In this document: piece after piece, positions 26,016 to 35,537 of the stretch | How positions within the stretch are numbered: the stretch's first letter is position 1 | How the letters are laid out: each line of letters starts with the position of its first letter | NCBI GenBank assembly: GCA_905234535.1 | Contig: CAJOII010000023.1 | Coordinates: 1-50,758 of the forward strand | DNA from: an uncultured Ruminococcus sp. | GTDB lineage: Bacteria > Bacillota > Clostridia > Oscillospirales > Acutalibacteraceae | Direction of reading: 5' to 3' | DNA length: 50,758 nt | Translations under genes and position numbers: made by a program | The notes under the pieces: generated by a model | Databases searched by the model: none | The model's input: the letters and a program-made list of their open reading frames with translations, nothing else | Told to the model about the DNA's origin: nothing

Positions 26016-26603
26016 TTATTCAGACGCTTCGGTCGCACCTTCTTCACCGACAACGGTGAGATCCTTCAGAACGCCGTACTGAACGACTTCGAATTCATTG
26101 GTCTCAGGATTGAGCTTGAGATCCCAGTGCCAGTTCTTGTAGTTCTCGCCGGGCGCCTTGACGCTGTCGATACCGGAGAAGATCGCGTAGAATCTGCCCT
26201 CGAAGGACAGGCACTCGAAACGCTGGCTGAACTTCTCGCTGTAGTTGACCTCCTGCAGGATAGACCCCTGCTGATGAGATCCGAAGAACTTGACGACCGC
26301 TTCTGCCGCCTGCTCTTTCTGCTCGTCGGTATATGTACTCGTTGCATACTCGGGATCATTGATCTCGGTATGAACAAACCATGTGTTGCCGACAAAACAG
26401 AAAGTTGCGAGGAACGCGATGAGAATCGCGGCAATCACGCCGCAGACGATCGGCAGGATCCTGAACTTGCGGTTATTGGGGTTGGTATAATCGTCTTCTT
26501 TTTTCTTTCTCTTTTTCTTTGCCTTAGGATTCTCTTCGACAGGATTCTCGGCGACTGCCGCTGTCTCTTCTACCGCTGCGGGAATATTGTTCTCATTACT
26601 CAT
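26016..26603 (-). CDS. Single-pass membrane protein of unknown function
   Basis: 195 residues. The N-terminal 45 residues are low complexity (alanine and glutamate, then a lysine/arginine cluster KAKKKRKKKEDD) and probably disordered in the cytosol. One membrane segment follows (about 50-73), then an extracellular domain of about 120 residues with FYAIFSGIDSV and WHWDLKLNPETNEFEVVQYG. I do not recognise a family. It lies after ldh on the same strand with a 45-base gap. Confidence 0.7.
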   Translation of the reverse strand: MSNENNIPAAVEETAAVAENPVEENPKAKKKRKKKEDDYTNPNNRKFRILPIVCGVIAAILIAFLATFCFVGNTWFVHTEINDPEYATSTYTDEQKEQAAEAVVKFFGSHQQGSILQEVNYSEKFSQRFECLSFEGRFYAIFSGIDSVKAPGENYKNWHWDLKLNPETNEFEVVQYGVLKDLTVVGEEGATEASE

Positions 26604-26648
26604 AGTAACACCTTTTCCTTTATTCAGATTTCCAGAACAGAATATGAT

Positions 26649-27605
26649 TTATTCAGAGAGATCACAGGTCTTGATCACTTCTCTGAGTGTTTTGGCGGAT
26701 TCTCGCAGACGGGCGATCTCTTCGTCATCCAAGGCAAAGGGCACCTCGGTCTCGATGCCGTCTTTGCCGACGATCACGGGGATAGAGATCGAGACATCCT
26801 CGATGCCGTACCTGCCGTGCTGAACGGAGGATACGGGAAGGATCGACTTCTCATCTCTGACGATCGCCTCACAGATGCGCTTCGCGGACATCGCGATGCC
26901 GTAGTAGGTGGCGTGCTTCTTGGAGATGATATCATACGCCGCGTTTTTGACCTCATCGGCGATCTGATCCTTATGCTCCTCATGGTTATGAAAATAGCCT
27001 CTCATCTCACAGAAACGGCTGATCTCGATGCCGGAGACATTCGCAGAGCTCCACGCGGGAAACTCAGAGTCGCCGTGTTCACCGATAATGAACGCGTGGA
27101 TCGATCTTGGGTCAACTCCCAAGTGCTCCGCGAGGTTGAACTTAAGTCTCGCGGAATCGAGCACCGTACCGGAGCCGAAGACCTTGTTCTCGGGAAGCCC
27201 CGACAGCTTGACAGCGGCATAGGTGAGGATATCGACGGGGTTCGCGACGATCAGGAGGATCCCTTTATAGTTTCTCTTCGCGATCTCGGGAATGATGGAC
27301 TTGAAGATCCCGACATTCTTCTTGACGAGATCGAGCCGGGTCTCGCCGGGCTTCTGTCCTGCGCCGGCTGTGATGATGATAATGGAAGCATCCGCTACAT
27401 CGTCATAGTCGCCGGCATGAATATCCACCGGCTTTGAAAAAGGCACGCCGTGAGAGATATCGAGCGCCTCTCCCTCAGCCTTGTTGCGGTCGGCGTCGAT
27501 CATCACGATCTCGGAGAACAGACCGCTCTGCATCAGCGCAAACGCGGTCGCGGAGCCGACAAAGCCGCATCCGACAATCCCCACTTTTCTCAAATTCACT
27601 GCCAT
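26649..27605 (-). CDS. ldh: L-lactate dehydrogenase
   Basis: About 318 residues. NAD motif VGIVGCGFVGSATA at the start. Catalytic histidine in IIGEHGDSE. The substrate loop GQKPGETRLDL has glutamine at the position that in malate dehydrogenases is arginine, supporting lactate/pyruvate as substrates. It reduces pyruvate to L-lactate and regenerates NAD in fermentation. The start at 27605 has GGGAGAG 9 bases upstream; two ATGs at 27614 and 27611 are too close to it. The 250 bases upstream (27606-27854) are AT-rich with a possible -10 TATGAT preceded by TGTGA, and no gene. Confidence 0.93.
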   Translation of the reverse strand: MAVNLRKVGIVGCGFVGSATAFALMQSGLFSEIVMIDADRNKAEGEALDISHGVPFSKPVDIHAGDYDDVADASIIIITAGAGQKPGETRLDLVKKNVGIFKSIIPEIAKRNYKGILLIVANPVDILTYAAVKLSGLPENKVFGSGTVLDSARLKFNLAEHLGVDPRSIHAFIIGEHGDSEFPAWSSANVSGIEISRFCEMRGYFHNHEEHKDQIADEVKNAAYDIISKKHATYYGIAMSAKRICEAIVRDEKSILPVSSVQHGRYGIEDVSISIPVIVGKDGIETEVPFALDDEEIARLRESAKTLREVIKTCDLSE

Positions 27606-27854
27606 ACGCATCATCTCTCCCGATATTTTTGAAAGGCTTTTGAAACTGATTTCATACAGTTATATTTATCATATCACAAAAATTTCTTCTTGCATAGTAT
27701 CTTTTGATGATTTTCGAGAATTATTTTTCCAAAATCAGGAAAAATGTTTATTTTACAAAAAATTTGCGTAAAAGCACTTTAATTCTTTTAAACATATTGA
27801 CTTTAAAGCGTTAAAGAGTTACAATGGACAGGCGGTCATGAGAAACGGCTCATT

Positions 27855-28682
27855 TTATCCGAGCAGCTTCAAGGCGTTTTCAGAGAGGATCATCTCTTTC
27901 TCTCTGTCCGAAAGACCGCTGAGTCCTTTGAAATGGTCGATATAGTCCTTCTGACCGTTCCACGGTGAATCAGTCGCGAAGAGGATCTTATCGGCGCCGT
28001 GGTTCTTGATCACTCTGACGACATCCTCGTCCGCGTTATCCGTAAAGTGACCGAAGCAGGAGAACGAGCAGCTGATATCGATATAGCAGTTCTGCCCTAC
28101 CAAGTAGGTCTCGACATCTTTCAGAAGGCGGTTGCCACCTAAATGCGCGAAGATGAAGAACGGCTCCTCAAAACGCGTCTCGCGATAAACACGGTCGAGC
28201 ATCTCTCTGCCCTCTTTGGGCGGACAGTGGACCTTCTCATACGCGGGATCCTTGCCCGCGTGGGTGAGCACCAAAAGCCCCGACCGCTGACACAAAGTGA
28301 TGATGCGGATATACCGCTCATCGTTGATCATCGTCTCCTGATAGTCGGGGTGGAGCTTCACTCCTATGAAGCCCTGATCCTTCAAAAAAATGATCTTCTC
28401 CTCGATATCGTCGTCATCGGGATGGATCCCACCGAAGGAGATCACCTCACTGTATCGCTCGTTGATGTCTTTAGCGAAACGGTTGATGGTATCAAACTGA
28501 CCCTTGCGGGTAGCGACAGGCAGGATGACGCTCCTGTCAACGCCCGATTGCTTCATACTCTCTAAAAGACCCGATAGGGTGCCGTCGGTACACGCCGTCA
28601 CATCGGCGACCGACGAGAGCGCTTTGATCGTTCTCTCTGCGATCTTGTCGGGATACACATGGGTGTGAAAATCAATAATCAT
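27855..28682 (-). CDS. Amidohydrolase-family metal-dependent hydrolase
   Basis: 275 residues. MIIDFHTHVYPDK gives the first metal ligands (HxH). VKLHPDYQ, LTHAGKD, FAHLGGN and LFATDSPW follow in the order seen in amidohydrolase_2 (PF04909) TIM-barrel enzymes. These act on C-N or C-C bonds of ring or carboxylated substrates; this one's substrate is unknown. The start at 28682 is behind GGGAAGG. It is divergent from the symporter gene. Confidence 0.82.
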   Translation of the reverse strand: MIIDFHTHVYPDKIAERTIKALSSVADVTACTDGTLSGLLESMKQSGVDRSVILPVATRKGQFDTINRFAKDINERYSEVISFGGIHPDDDDIEEKIIFLKDQGFIGVKLHPDYQETMINDERYIRIITLCQRSGLLVLTHAGKDPAYEKVHCPPKEGREMLDRVYRETRFEEPFFIFAHLGGNRLLKDVETYLVGQNCYIDISCSFSCFGHFTDNADEDVVRVIKNHGADKILFATDSPWNGQKDYIDHFKGLSGLSDREKEMILSENALKLLG

Positions 28683-28783
28683 ACAATACCTTCCCTTGCT
28701 GTTCAAAACGAACCATACAAAGTTTACTACAAATTTTGTTGATTATATTTCTATATGAGAATTATATTAAAGGAGAAATGAAT

Positions 28784-30370
28784 ATGGATATGGTTATCAA
28801 AATCGCCTTTCTGGTGATCTTCTTCGCCATTATGATCGGCGTGGGAATCTACTGCAGAAAGCAGGCGACGGATGTCAACGGATTTGTCTTGGGCAACCGT
28901 TCTGTCGGCCCGTGGCTGACGGCGTTCGCGTTCGGCACTTCTTACTTCTCGGCGGTCATCTTCGTCGGATACGCGGGCCAGTTCGGATGGAAATTCGGTA
29001 TGGCGTCCACATGGATCGGCTTGGGCAACGCCTTCATCGGCTCTCTGCTCGCATGGAACATCTTAGGCAGACGCACGCGTGTTATGACGCAGCACCTCGA
29101 CTCCGCTACCATGCCCGACTTCTTCATGAAACGATATGACTCAAAAGCGCTCAAGATCGCCGCGGCTGTCATCATCTTCATCTTCCTGATTCCCTATACC
29201 GCTTCGCTGTACAACGGTCTCTCCCGTCTCTTTGAGATGGCGTTCGGCATCCCGTACGCTTACTGCGTGATCGCGATGGCGGTGCTGACCGGTATCTATG
29301 TCGTCTTGGGCGGCTATATGGCGACAGCCATCAACGACTTTATCCAGGGCATCATCATGATCTTCGGCATCGTCGCGGTTATCGCCGCAGTCATGAATAT
29401 CAACGGCGGTCTGACAGAGACCATCGCGCTCTTATCAAAAGAGAGTACCACCACTGCCGCGGGCACCGAGTTCAACGGCGCGTTCACATCGTTCTTAGGA
29501 CCCGATATCTTCGGCCTGATCGGCGTTGTCATCCTGACATCGCTCGGCACCTGGGGTCTGCCGCAGATGGTGCAGAAGTTCTACGCCATCAAGAGCGAGA
29601 AGTCCATCTCCACCGGCACGATCGTCTCGACCGTCTTCGCAATCATCGTCGCGGGCGGATGCTACTTCTTGGGCGGCTTTGGCAGGCTGTTCGGCACCAT
29701 GGGCGAAGACGGCAAGCCTGTGGGCGGATTTGACTCGGTCATCCCGGGAATGCTTGAGAACCTTTCTCCCGTTCTGATCGGTATCGTCGTGATCTTGGTG
29801 CTCTCCGCTTCGATGAGCACCCTCTCGAGCTTGGTACTCACCTCGAGCTCGGTACTCACGATTGACTTCATTGATCCCGTTTTCTGCAAAAATAAGGCGA
29901 TGGACGAGAAGAAAAAGGTTCTGATCATGAGAATCCTTATCATCTTCTTCATCGCACTTTCCGCGGCGATCGCGATCATCCAGGCGAACTCTCCGGTGAT
30001 GTTCATCTCACAGATGATGGGCGTATCGTGGGGCGCTCTGGCGGGCGCGTTCCTCGCACCGTTCCTCTATGGTTTATACTTAAAGAGAGTTCCGAAAATC
30101 GCCGTATGGATCAACTATATCCTCGGCGTCGTGATCTCTCTCGCTTCTCTCTACTGCAACCTCACCGGCGTGGTATTCAACAACCCGGTGCTCGACTACT
30201 TCAAGTCTCCCATCAACGCGGGTATGCTCGCGATGATCCTCGGCATCATCATCACGCCGATCATCTCGGGGATCGCGCCGTCCAAGGATAAGGAACGGGT
30301 GGAGAAGATCTTCTCTTGCTTCAACCGAAAGATCACCGTCTCATCCAAGCATTCGATAGAAGAAGACTGA
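28784..30370 (+). CDS. Sodium/solute symporter (SSS family)
   Basis: 528 residues with about 13 membrane helices. It has the SSS family pattern, including RSVGPWLTAFAFGTSYFSAVIFVGYAG near the start, YVVLGGYMATAINDFIQGIIM (GG-x-x-A/T-x-x-x-x-D-x-x-Q, the sodium-solute signature) and SMSTLSSLVLTSSSVLTIDF. The substrate cannot be read; pantothenate, proline and sugars are all known for relatives. The start at 28784 is 8 bases after GGAG; ATG 28778 is closer and less likely. It lies just upstream of the ior operon but that operon has its own promoter. Confidence 0.88.
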   Translation: MDMVIKIAFLVIFFAIMIGVGIYCRKQATDVNGFVLGNRSVGPWLTAFAFGTSYFSAVIFVGYAGQFGWKFGMASTWIGLGNAFIGSLLAWNILGRRTRVMTQHLDSATMPDFFMKRYDSKALKIAAAVIIFIFLIPYTASLYNGLSRLFEMAFGIPYAYCVIAMAVLTGIYVVLGGYMATAINDFIQGIIMIFGIVAVIAAVMNINGGLTETIALLSKESTTTAAGTEFNGAFTSFLGPDIFGLIGVVILTSLGTWGLPQMVQKFYAIKSEKSISTGTIVSTVFAIIVAGGCYFLGGFGRLFGTMGEDGKPVGGFDSVIPGMLENLSPVLIGIVVILVLSASMSTLSSLVLTSSSVLTIDFIDPVFCKNKAMDEKKKVLIMRILIIFFIALSAAIAIIQANSPVMFISQMMGVSWGALAGAFLAPFLYGLYLKRVPKIAVWINYILGVVISLASLYCNLTGVVFNNPVLDYFKSPINAGMLAMILGIIITPIISGIAPSKDKERVEKIFSCFNRKITVSSKHSIEED

Positions 30371-30397
30371 TTTCCCGTTTTTTCTATTGATCGCTGA

Positions 30398-30426
30398 TTG
30401 ACAGCAAAACGCTTTTGTAATACAAT
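30398..30426 (+). promoter_or_regulatory. Promoter of the paaK-iorAB-paaK operon
   Basis: TTGACA (30398-30403), 17 bases, TACAAT (30421-30426), 105 bases upstream of the first start codon. Confidence 0.85.
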
Positions 30427-30485
30427 AGATACAGAAATTTGCTCGAAAGTCTAAGGGGTATCCTCTTAGACTTTCGGTAGTATCT
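30427..30485 (+). promoter_or_regulatory. Long leader hairpin before the ior operon
   Basis: A 12-bp perfect stem (CGAAAGTCTAAG, 30444-30455, with CTTAGACTTTCG, 30465-30476) is enclosed by AGATAC (30427-30432) and GTATCT (30480-30485). The 5' strand begins at the predicted transcription start. An A6T7 run follows. It could be an attenuator, a protein binding site or an mRNA stabiliser; I do not recognise a riboswitch. Confidence 0.6.
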
Positions 30486-30531
30486 CGAAAAAATTTTTTT
30501 CATTCATTTTTAGAAAAAAGAGGATAAGAAA

Positions 30532-31833
30532 ATGATATTTCAAATAGACATTGAGACTATGCCGAGAAAGGAGATCGAGGCGCTGCAGCTCGAACGCCTC
30601 AAAAAGCTCGTCAAATACTGCTACGACAATGTTCCGCTCTACCATCAGAGACTGACCGACGCGGGCGTTTTCGACGGCGAGAAGATCAAGACGCTCTCGG
30701 ACATCGAATACATTCCCTTCACAACAAAGGATGACTTCAGGGACAACTATCCCTTCGGTTTGATGGCGACCCCGATGAAGGATATCGTGAGGATCCACGC
30801 GTCCTCCGGCACCACCGGCAAGCCCACCGTCGGCGTCTATACCAAAGAAGACCTCAAGATCTGGGCAGACTGTGTCGCGCGTGTCGCCGCCGCCGGCGGC
30901 GTGACCGCGGATGATGTGATCCAGATCAGCTTCGGTTACGGCATGTTTACGGGCGCGTTGGGACTTCACTACGGTCTTGAGAACATCGGCGCGACCGTTA
31001 TTCCCGCGTCCTCCGGAAACACCGAAAAGCAACTGATGATGATGAGAGATTACGGCGTGACCGGCTTGGTCGCGACCCCGTCCTACGCGCTCTATCTCTC
31101 CGAGGCGATCAAAGAAGCGGGCTATCCCCTCTCTGACTATAAGCTCAAGCTCGGTATCTTAGGCTCTGAGCCCTGCACCGTCGCGATGCGTTCTCAGATC
31201 GAGAACAATCTGAACATCCGCGTCTCCGACAACTACGGCATGACTGAGCTCGGCGGTCCCGGTGTCTCCGGCGACTGCACCGAGAGAGACGGTATGCACT
31301 TTGCCGAGGATCACTTCCTGCCCGAGATCATTGACACTGAAACCGGCAAGCGTCTCGGTGAGGGCGAGGTCGGCGAGCTGGTCGTCACCACGCTGACAAA
31401 AAGAGGCATGCCGGTGCTGCGCTACCGCACCAAGGACATCACGAAGCTAAGCTACGAGCCCTGCTCCTGCGGCAGAACCCACTGTCGTATGGCAAAGACC
31501 ATGGGAAGGACCGACGATATGCTCATCATCAAAGGCGTCAATGTCTTCCCCACCCAGATCGAAAACATTCTCATCGAGATTGACGATATCGCGCCGCACT
31601 ATATGCTGGTGGTCACCAGAGAGAACTTCAGAGACGCGCTGGAGATCAAGGTAGAGCTTACAAACGCCGAGCTTCTCGAGAACTATCAGTCACTCAATAA
31701 CCTCAAGGCGTATATCGAGCACAAGATGCAGTCGATCTTAGGACTGAGAACCAAGATAACCCTTGTCGCGCCCAAGACCTTGGAGCGATTCCAGGGCAAG
31801 GCGAAGAGGATCGTCGATTTAAGAAATCAGTAA
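30532..31833 (+). CDS. paaK: Phenylacetate-CoA ligase (AMP-forming), first copy
   Basis: 433 residues, the usual length of PaaK. The AMP-binding loop is SSGTTGKPT (about residues 90-98); NYGMTELGGPG, YRTKDI and GRTDDMLIIKGVNVFPTQIE are diagnostic for PaaK. It joins arylacetates to CoA with ATP, or releases the acid in reverse. It opens the operon with indolepyruvate ferredoxin oxidoreductase, so its substrates are probably phenylacetate, 4-hydroxyphenylacetate or indoleacetate. The second copy at 34209 is similar but clearly diverged. Confidence 0.93.
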   Translation: MIFQIDIETMPRKEIEALQLERLKKLVKYCYDNVPLYHQRLTDAGVFDGEKIKTLSDIEYIPFTTKDDFRDNYPFGLMATPMKDIVRIHASSGTTGKPTVGVYTKEDLKIWADCVARVAAAGGVTADDVIQISFGYGMFTGALGLHYGLENIGATVIPASSGNTEKQLMMMRDYGVTGLVATPSYALYLSEAIKEAGYPLSDYKLKLGILGSEPCTVAMRSQIENNLNIRVSDNYGMTELGGPGVSGDCTERDGMHFAEDHFLPEIIDTETGKRLGEGEVGELVVTTLTKRGMPVLRYRTKDITKLSYEPCSCGRTHCRMAKTMGRTDDMLIIKGVNVFPTQIENILIEIDDIAPHYMLVVTRENFRDALEIKVELTNAELLENYQSLNNLKAYIEHKMQSILGLRTKITLVAPKTLERFQGKAKRIVDLRNQ

Positions 31834-31848
31834 TTTCAGGTGAATGAT

Positions 31849-33588
31849 ATGAAACAGTTACTAATCGGAAACGCCGCGGTCGCCCGCGGGCTGTATGAGG
31901 CGGGATGTGAGGTCATCTCAAGCTATCCCGGCACCCCGAGCACAGAGATCACGGAAGAATTTGCAAAATACGACGATGTATACTGCGAGTGGGCGCCTAA
32001 CGAGAAGGTCGCGATGGAATCCGCCTTCGGCGCCGCTTTAAGAGGCAAGCGCTCCGCCTGCTGTATGAAGCATGTCGGGCTCAATGTCGCCGCTGATCCG
32101 CTCTTCACGATGTCATATACCGGCGTCAACGCGGGTTTGGTCATCTGTGTCGCGGACGATCCCGGGATGCATTCTTCTCAGAACGAGCAGGATTCGCGCC
32201 ATTATGCGATCTCGGCAAAGATTCCGATGTTGGAGCCTGCCGACTCGCAGGAGTCCATCGACTTCTCAAAGCTCGCGTATGAGATCTCGGAAAACTTCGA
32301 TACCCCCGTACTGCTCAAGATGTGCACCAGAGTCGCGCACTCGCAGAGCATCGTGAACACCTCTGACAGAGTCGTTCACGAAAAGCCCTATGAGAAGAAT
32401 CCGCAGAAGTACATCATGACTCCCGGCAACGCGATCAAGCGCCACCCCTTCGTTGAGGAGCGGACCAAAGCGCTGACAGAATACGCCGAGACCACACCGC
32501 TCAACCGCATCGAAGAAGGAGACGGATCTTACGACTTCTGCATCATCACCTCATCCACCTCATATCAGTATGTCAAAGAGATCTTCGGCGATACCGTGAG
32601 CGTCCTGAAGCTCGGTATGGTCAACCCTCTGCCGGTCGATTTGATCAAGGATTTCACCCGCCCGTTCGAAAAGATCTATGTTATCGAAGAGCTCGATCCC
32701 GTGATCGAGAATCACTGCAAGTCGCTTGGGATCAAAGTCATCGGCAAGGAGAAGTTCTCGATCCTCGGTGAATTTTCCCAGAAGAGCATCGCCCGGGCGA
32801 TGGGGATCAACGATAAGTTCAAGAGAACGCTCGACACCGAGATCCCTGTGCGTCCTCCGATGATGTGCGCGGGATGTCCCCACAGAGGGATGTACTATGT
32901 CCTTGCGAAGAACAAGATCACCGTTCTCGGCGATATCGGATGCTATACCTTAGGCGCAATGCCGCCTTTGAACGCCTTGGATATGACCTTATGCATGGGC
33001 GCGTCGGTATCGGGTATCCACGGATTCAACATCGCAGGCGGTGAAGAATGCGAGAAGAAGACCGTCTGTGTGATCGGCGACTCCACCTTTATGCACTCGG
33101 GCGTGACGGGACTGATTAACATCGCGTATAATCAGTCGAACTCCACCGTGATTATCCTCGACAACTCTATCACCGGTATGACGGGTCATCAGCAGAACCC
33201 GACCACAGGATACAACATCAAGGGCGATCCCGCCGGCAAGGTGAATCTCGAGGAGTTGTGCCGCTCGATCGGCATCAACTCGGTCAGAGTGGTCGATCCC
33301 TATAACCTCGAAGAGTGTGAGAAAGCGGTCAAAGAAGAGCTCGAAAAGAACGAACCCTCGGTCATTATCTCCAGACGACCCTGCGTTCTCTTAAAATATG
33401 TTAAGCCGAAGAAACCGCTCTCTGTCAACAAAGAAAAATGCAGAAGCTGCAAAAAATGCATGAAGTTCGGCTGCCCCGCGATCTCGTTCAGAGATAACCA
33501 TGCGGTAGTTGACTCGACGCTGTGCATCGGATGCGGCGTGTGTCAACAGCTATGTGCCTTTGACGCATTTGAAAGTGAGGGTGAATAA
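31849..33588 (+). CDS. iorA: Indolepyruvate ferredoxin oxidoreductase, alpha subunit
   Basis: About 579 residues. It has an N-terminal pyrimidine-binding domain (GNAAVARGLYEAG, SYPGTPSTEI), a middle region, and a TPP-binding domain with GDSTFMHSGVTGLINIAYNQ. The C-terminus carries two 4Fe-4S clusters (CRSCKKCMKFGCPA and CIGCGVCQQLCAF). With IorB it oxidatively decarboxylates aryl-pyruvates to arylacetyl-CoA, reducing ferredoxin. The start at 31849 (ATG) is preferred to GTG 31840, which lies in the AGGTGA site. It lies 15 bases after paaK. Confidence 0.96.
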   Translation: MKQLLIGNAAVARGLYEAGCEVISSYPGTPSTEITEEFAKYDDVYCEWAPNEKVAMESAFGAALRGKRSACCMKHVGLNVAADPLFTMSYTGVNAGLVICVADDPGMHSSQNEQDSRHYAISAKIPMLEPADSQESIDFSKLAYEISENFDTPVLLKMCTRVAHSQSIVNTSDRVVHEKPYEKNPQKYIMTPGNAIKRHPFVEERTKALTEYAETTPLNRIEEGDGSYDFCIITSSTSYQYVKEIFGDTVSVLKLGMVNPLPVDLIKDFTRPFEKIYVIEELDPVIENHCKSLGIKVIGKEKFSILGEFSQKSIARAMGINDKFKRTLDTEIPVRPPMMCAGCPHRGMYYVLAKNKITVLGDIGCYTLGAMPPLNALDMTLCMGASVSGIHGFNIAGGEECEKKTVCVIGDSTFMHSGVTGLINIAYNQSNSTVIILDNSITGMTGHQQNPTTGYNIKGDPAGKVNLEELCRSIGINSVRVVDPYNLEECEKAVKEELEKNEPSVIISRRPCVLLKYVKPKKPLSVNKEKCRSCKKCMKFGCPAISFRDNHAVVDSTLCIGCGVCQQLCAFDAFESEGE

Positions 33589-33589
33589 G

Positions 33590-34162
33590 ATGGAAACCAA
33601 GAATGTGATGATTGTCGGCGTCGGCGGTCAGGGTTCTCTGCTCGCGTCAAAGTTGCTCGGCAGGCTGCTGGTGGACGAAGGCTTTGATGTCAAGGTCTCT
33701 GAGGTCCACGGTATGAGTCAGCGAGGCGGTTCCGTCGTCACCTATGTCCGCTTCGGCGACAAGGTCTACTCCCCCGTGATCGAAGAGGGGGAAGCGGACT
33801 TCATCGTATCGTTCGAGAAGATCGAAGCCGCAAGGTATACAGAAAATCTCAAAGAAAACGGCACGGTGATCGTCAATACCCAACAGATCGATCCTATGCC
33901 GGTCATCATCGGCGCGACCACCTATCCCGAGAACATTCTCGATGAGATGGCCGAAAAGGGTGTTCATGTCGACGCGATCGACGCTTTGAGCCTCGCGAAA
34001 CAGGCGGGCTCGGTCAAAGCGTGCAACATCGTGCTGATGGGAAGGCTCGCTAAGTACTTTGATATCGAGAAAGAGAAGTGGCTCAGTGCGATCGAAAAAT
34101 GCGTCAAGCCGCAGTTTGTCGATCTCAACAAACAGGCGTTTGAGCTTGGATACAACTTCTGA
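33590..34162 (+). CDS. iorB: Indolepyruvate ferredoxin oxidoreductase, beta subunit
   Basis: 190 residues. It is a gamma-type (POR/KOR gamma) domain: VMIVGVGGQGSLLASKLLG near the start and EVHGMSQRGGSVVTYVRFG are the family marks. It pairs with IorA. The start at 33590 lies 1 base after the iorA stop, behind GAGGGTGA, so the two are translationally coupled; longer in-frame readings lie inside iorA. Confidence 0.95.
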   Translation: METKNVMIVGVGGQGSLLASKLLGRLLVDEGFDVKVSEVHGMSQRGGSVVTYVRFGDKVYSPVIEEGEADFIVSFEKIEAARYTENLKENGTVIVNTQQIDPMPVIIGATTYPENILDEMAEKGVHVDAIDALSLAKQAGSVKACNIVLMGRLAKYFDIEKEKWLSAIEKCVKPQFVDLNKQAFELGYNF

Positions 34163-34208
34163 GAAGGAAGTTTCTCGTATATGAAAAACAAAGAAAGGAA
34201 GACCGCGC

Positions 34209-35525
34209 ATGAACAATTACTATCAGCCGCAGGCTGAGACCATGCCTGTTGAAGACATTAAGAAGCTCCAACAGGAAAAACTGCTCAAACAGGTCAAATA
34301 TGTCTATGACAATGTCAAATACTACCGCGACCTGATGGACAAAAAGGGTGTCAAGCCTGAGGATATCAAGACCCTTGACGATATCTCGAAGCTGCCCTTC
34401 CTCTCGAAGGATGATCTGAGAGAAGCATATCCCTACGGAATGCTCGCAACCGATCTTGAGAACTGTGTCAGAATCCAGTCCACCTCCGGCACCACCGGCA
34501 AGCGGGTGGTCGCATTCTATACCCAAAACGATATCGATATGTGGGAGGAATGCTGCGCCAGAGCGATCGTCGCGGTCGGCGGCGACAAGAGCGATGTCTG
34601 TCAGGTATGCTACGGCTACGGTCTGTTCACAGGCGGTCCCGGACTCAACGGCGGCTCTCATAAGGTAGGCTGTCTGACGCTGCCGATGTCAAGCGGCAAC
34701 ACCGACCGCCAGATCCAGTTCATGATGGACTTAAACGCGACCATCCTCTGCTGCACTCCCTCCTATGCAGCCTATATCGGCGAAACTCTCAAGGAGAAGG
34801 GCTACAAACCCGAGGACAACAAGCTCAAGGCGGGTATCTTCGGCGCTGAACCCTGGACAGAAGAGATGCGCAGAGACATCGAGAAGTCCTTGGGCATCAA
34901 GGCATACGACATCTACGGTCTGACAGAGACCTCGGGTCCCGGCGTCGCCTTTGAATGTCAGGAGCAGACCGGTATGCACATCAACGAGGATCACTTCTAC
35001 GCGGAGATCATCGATCCCGATACCGGAGAGGTGCTTCCCTTAGGTTCCAAGGGCGAGCTGGTGTTCACCGCGCTCGATAAAGAAGCGTTCCCCCTCATCC
35101 GTTACCGCACAAGAGATATCTGTATCCTCACGAGAGAGAAGTGCTCCTGCGGACGCACCTTTGTCAAGATGACCAAGCCGATGGGACGTTCGGACGATAT
35201 GATGATCATCAGGGGCGTCAATGTCTTCCCGAGCCAGATCGAGGCGGTCCTCCTCAACGAAGGCTACGCGCCGAACTACCAAATCGAGGTTGACAGGGTG
35301 AACAACTCCGACACCCTCGATGTCTATGTCGAGATGACTGAGGAGAGCTTCTCGGATACCGTTAAGGAGATCACAAAGAAAGAGAAGAAGCTCGCCGCCG
35401 CCATCAAGACTATGCTCGGCATCAGCCCTGCCGTTCATCTGGTACCCGCGAAGAGCATCGCGCGGTCTGAGGGCAAAGCGGTCAGAGTGATCGACAAACG
35501 CAAACGACTGGGAATCAACATCTAA
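34209..35525 (+). CDS. Phenylacetate-CoA ligase (AMP-forming), second copy
   Basis: 438 residues. The same architecture as the first copy: TSGTTGKRV loop, IYGLTETSGPG, YRTRDI, GRSDDMMIIRGVNVFPSQIE. The differences (for example LTETSGPG against MTELGGPG) show an old duplication. Having two ligases around one IorAB suggests different arylacetyl-CoA specificities, or opposite working directions (inference). AAAGGAAG precedes the ATG, 46 bases after iorB. Confidence 0.93.
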   Translation: MNNYYQPQAETMPVEDIKKLQQEKLLKQVKYVYDNVKYYRDLMDKKGVKPEDIKTLDDISKLPFLSKDDLREAYPYGMLATDLENCVRIQSTSGTTGKRVVAFYTQNDIDMWEECCARAIVAVGGDKSDVCQVCYGYGLFTGGPGLNGGSHKVGCLTLPMSSGNTDRQIQFMMDLNATILCCTPSYAAYIGETLKEKGYKPEDNKLKAGIFGAEPWTEEMRRDIEKSLGIKAYDIYGLTETSGPGVAFECQEQTGMHINEDHFYAEIIDPDTGEVLPLGSKGELVFTALDKEAFPLIRYRTRDICILTREKCSCGRTFVKMTKPMGRSDDMMIIRGVNVFPSQIEAVLLNEGYAPNYQIEVDRVNNSDTLDVYVEMTEESFSDTVKEITKKEKKLAAAIKTMLGISPAVHLVPAKSIARSEGKAVRVIDKRKRLGINI

Positions 35526-35537
35526 GGAGGTTATCAT

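Noticed and set aside
30427..30485. Known riboswitch or T-box before the ior operon
   Set aside because: It is a single simple hairpin with no T-box (TGGNACCGCG) or recognisable aptamer core.
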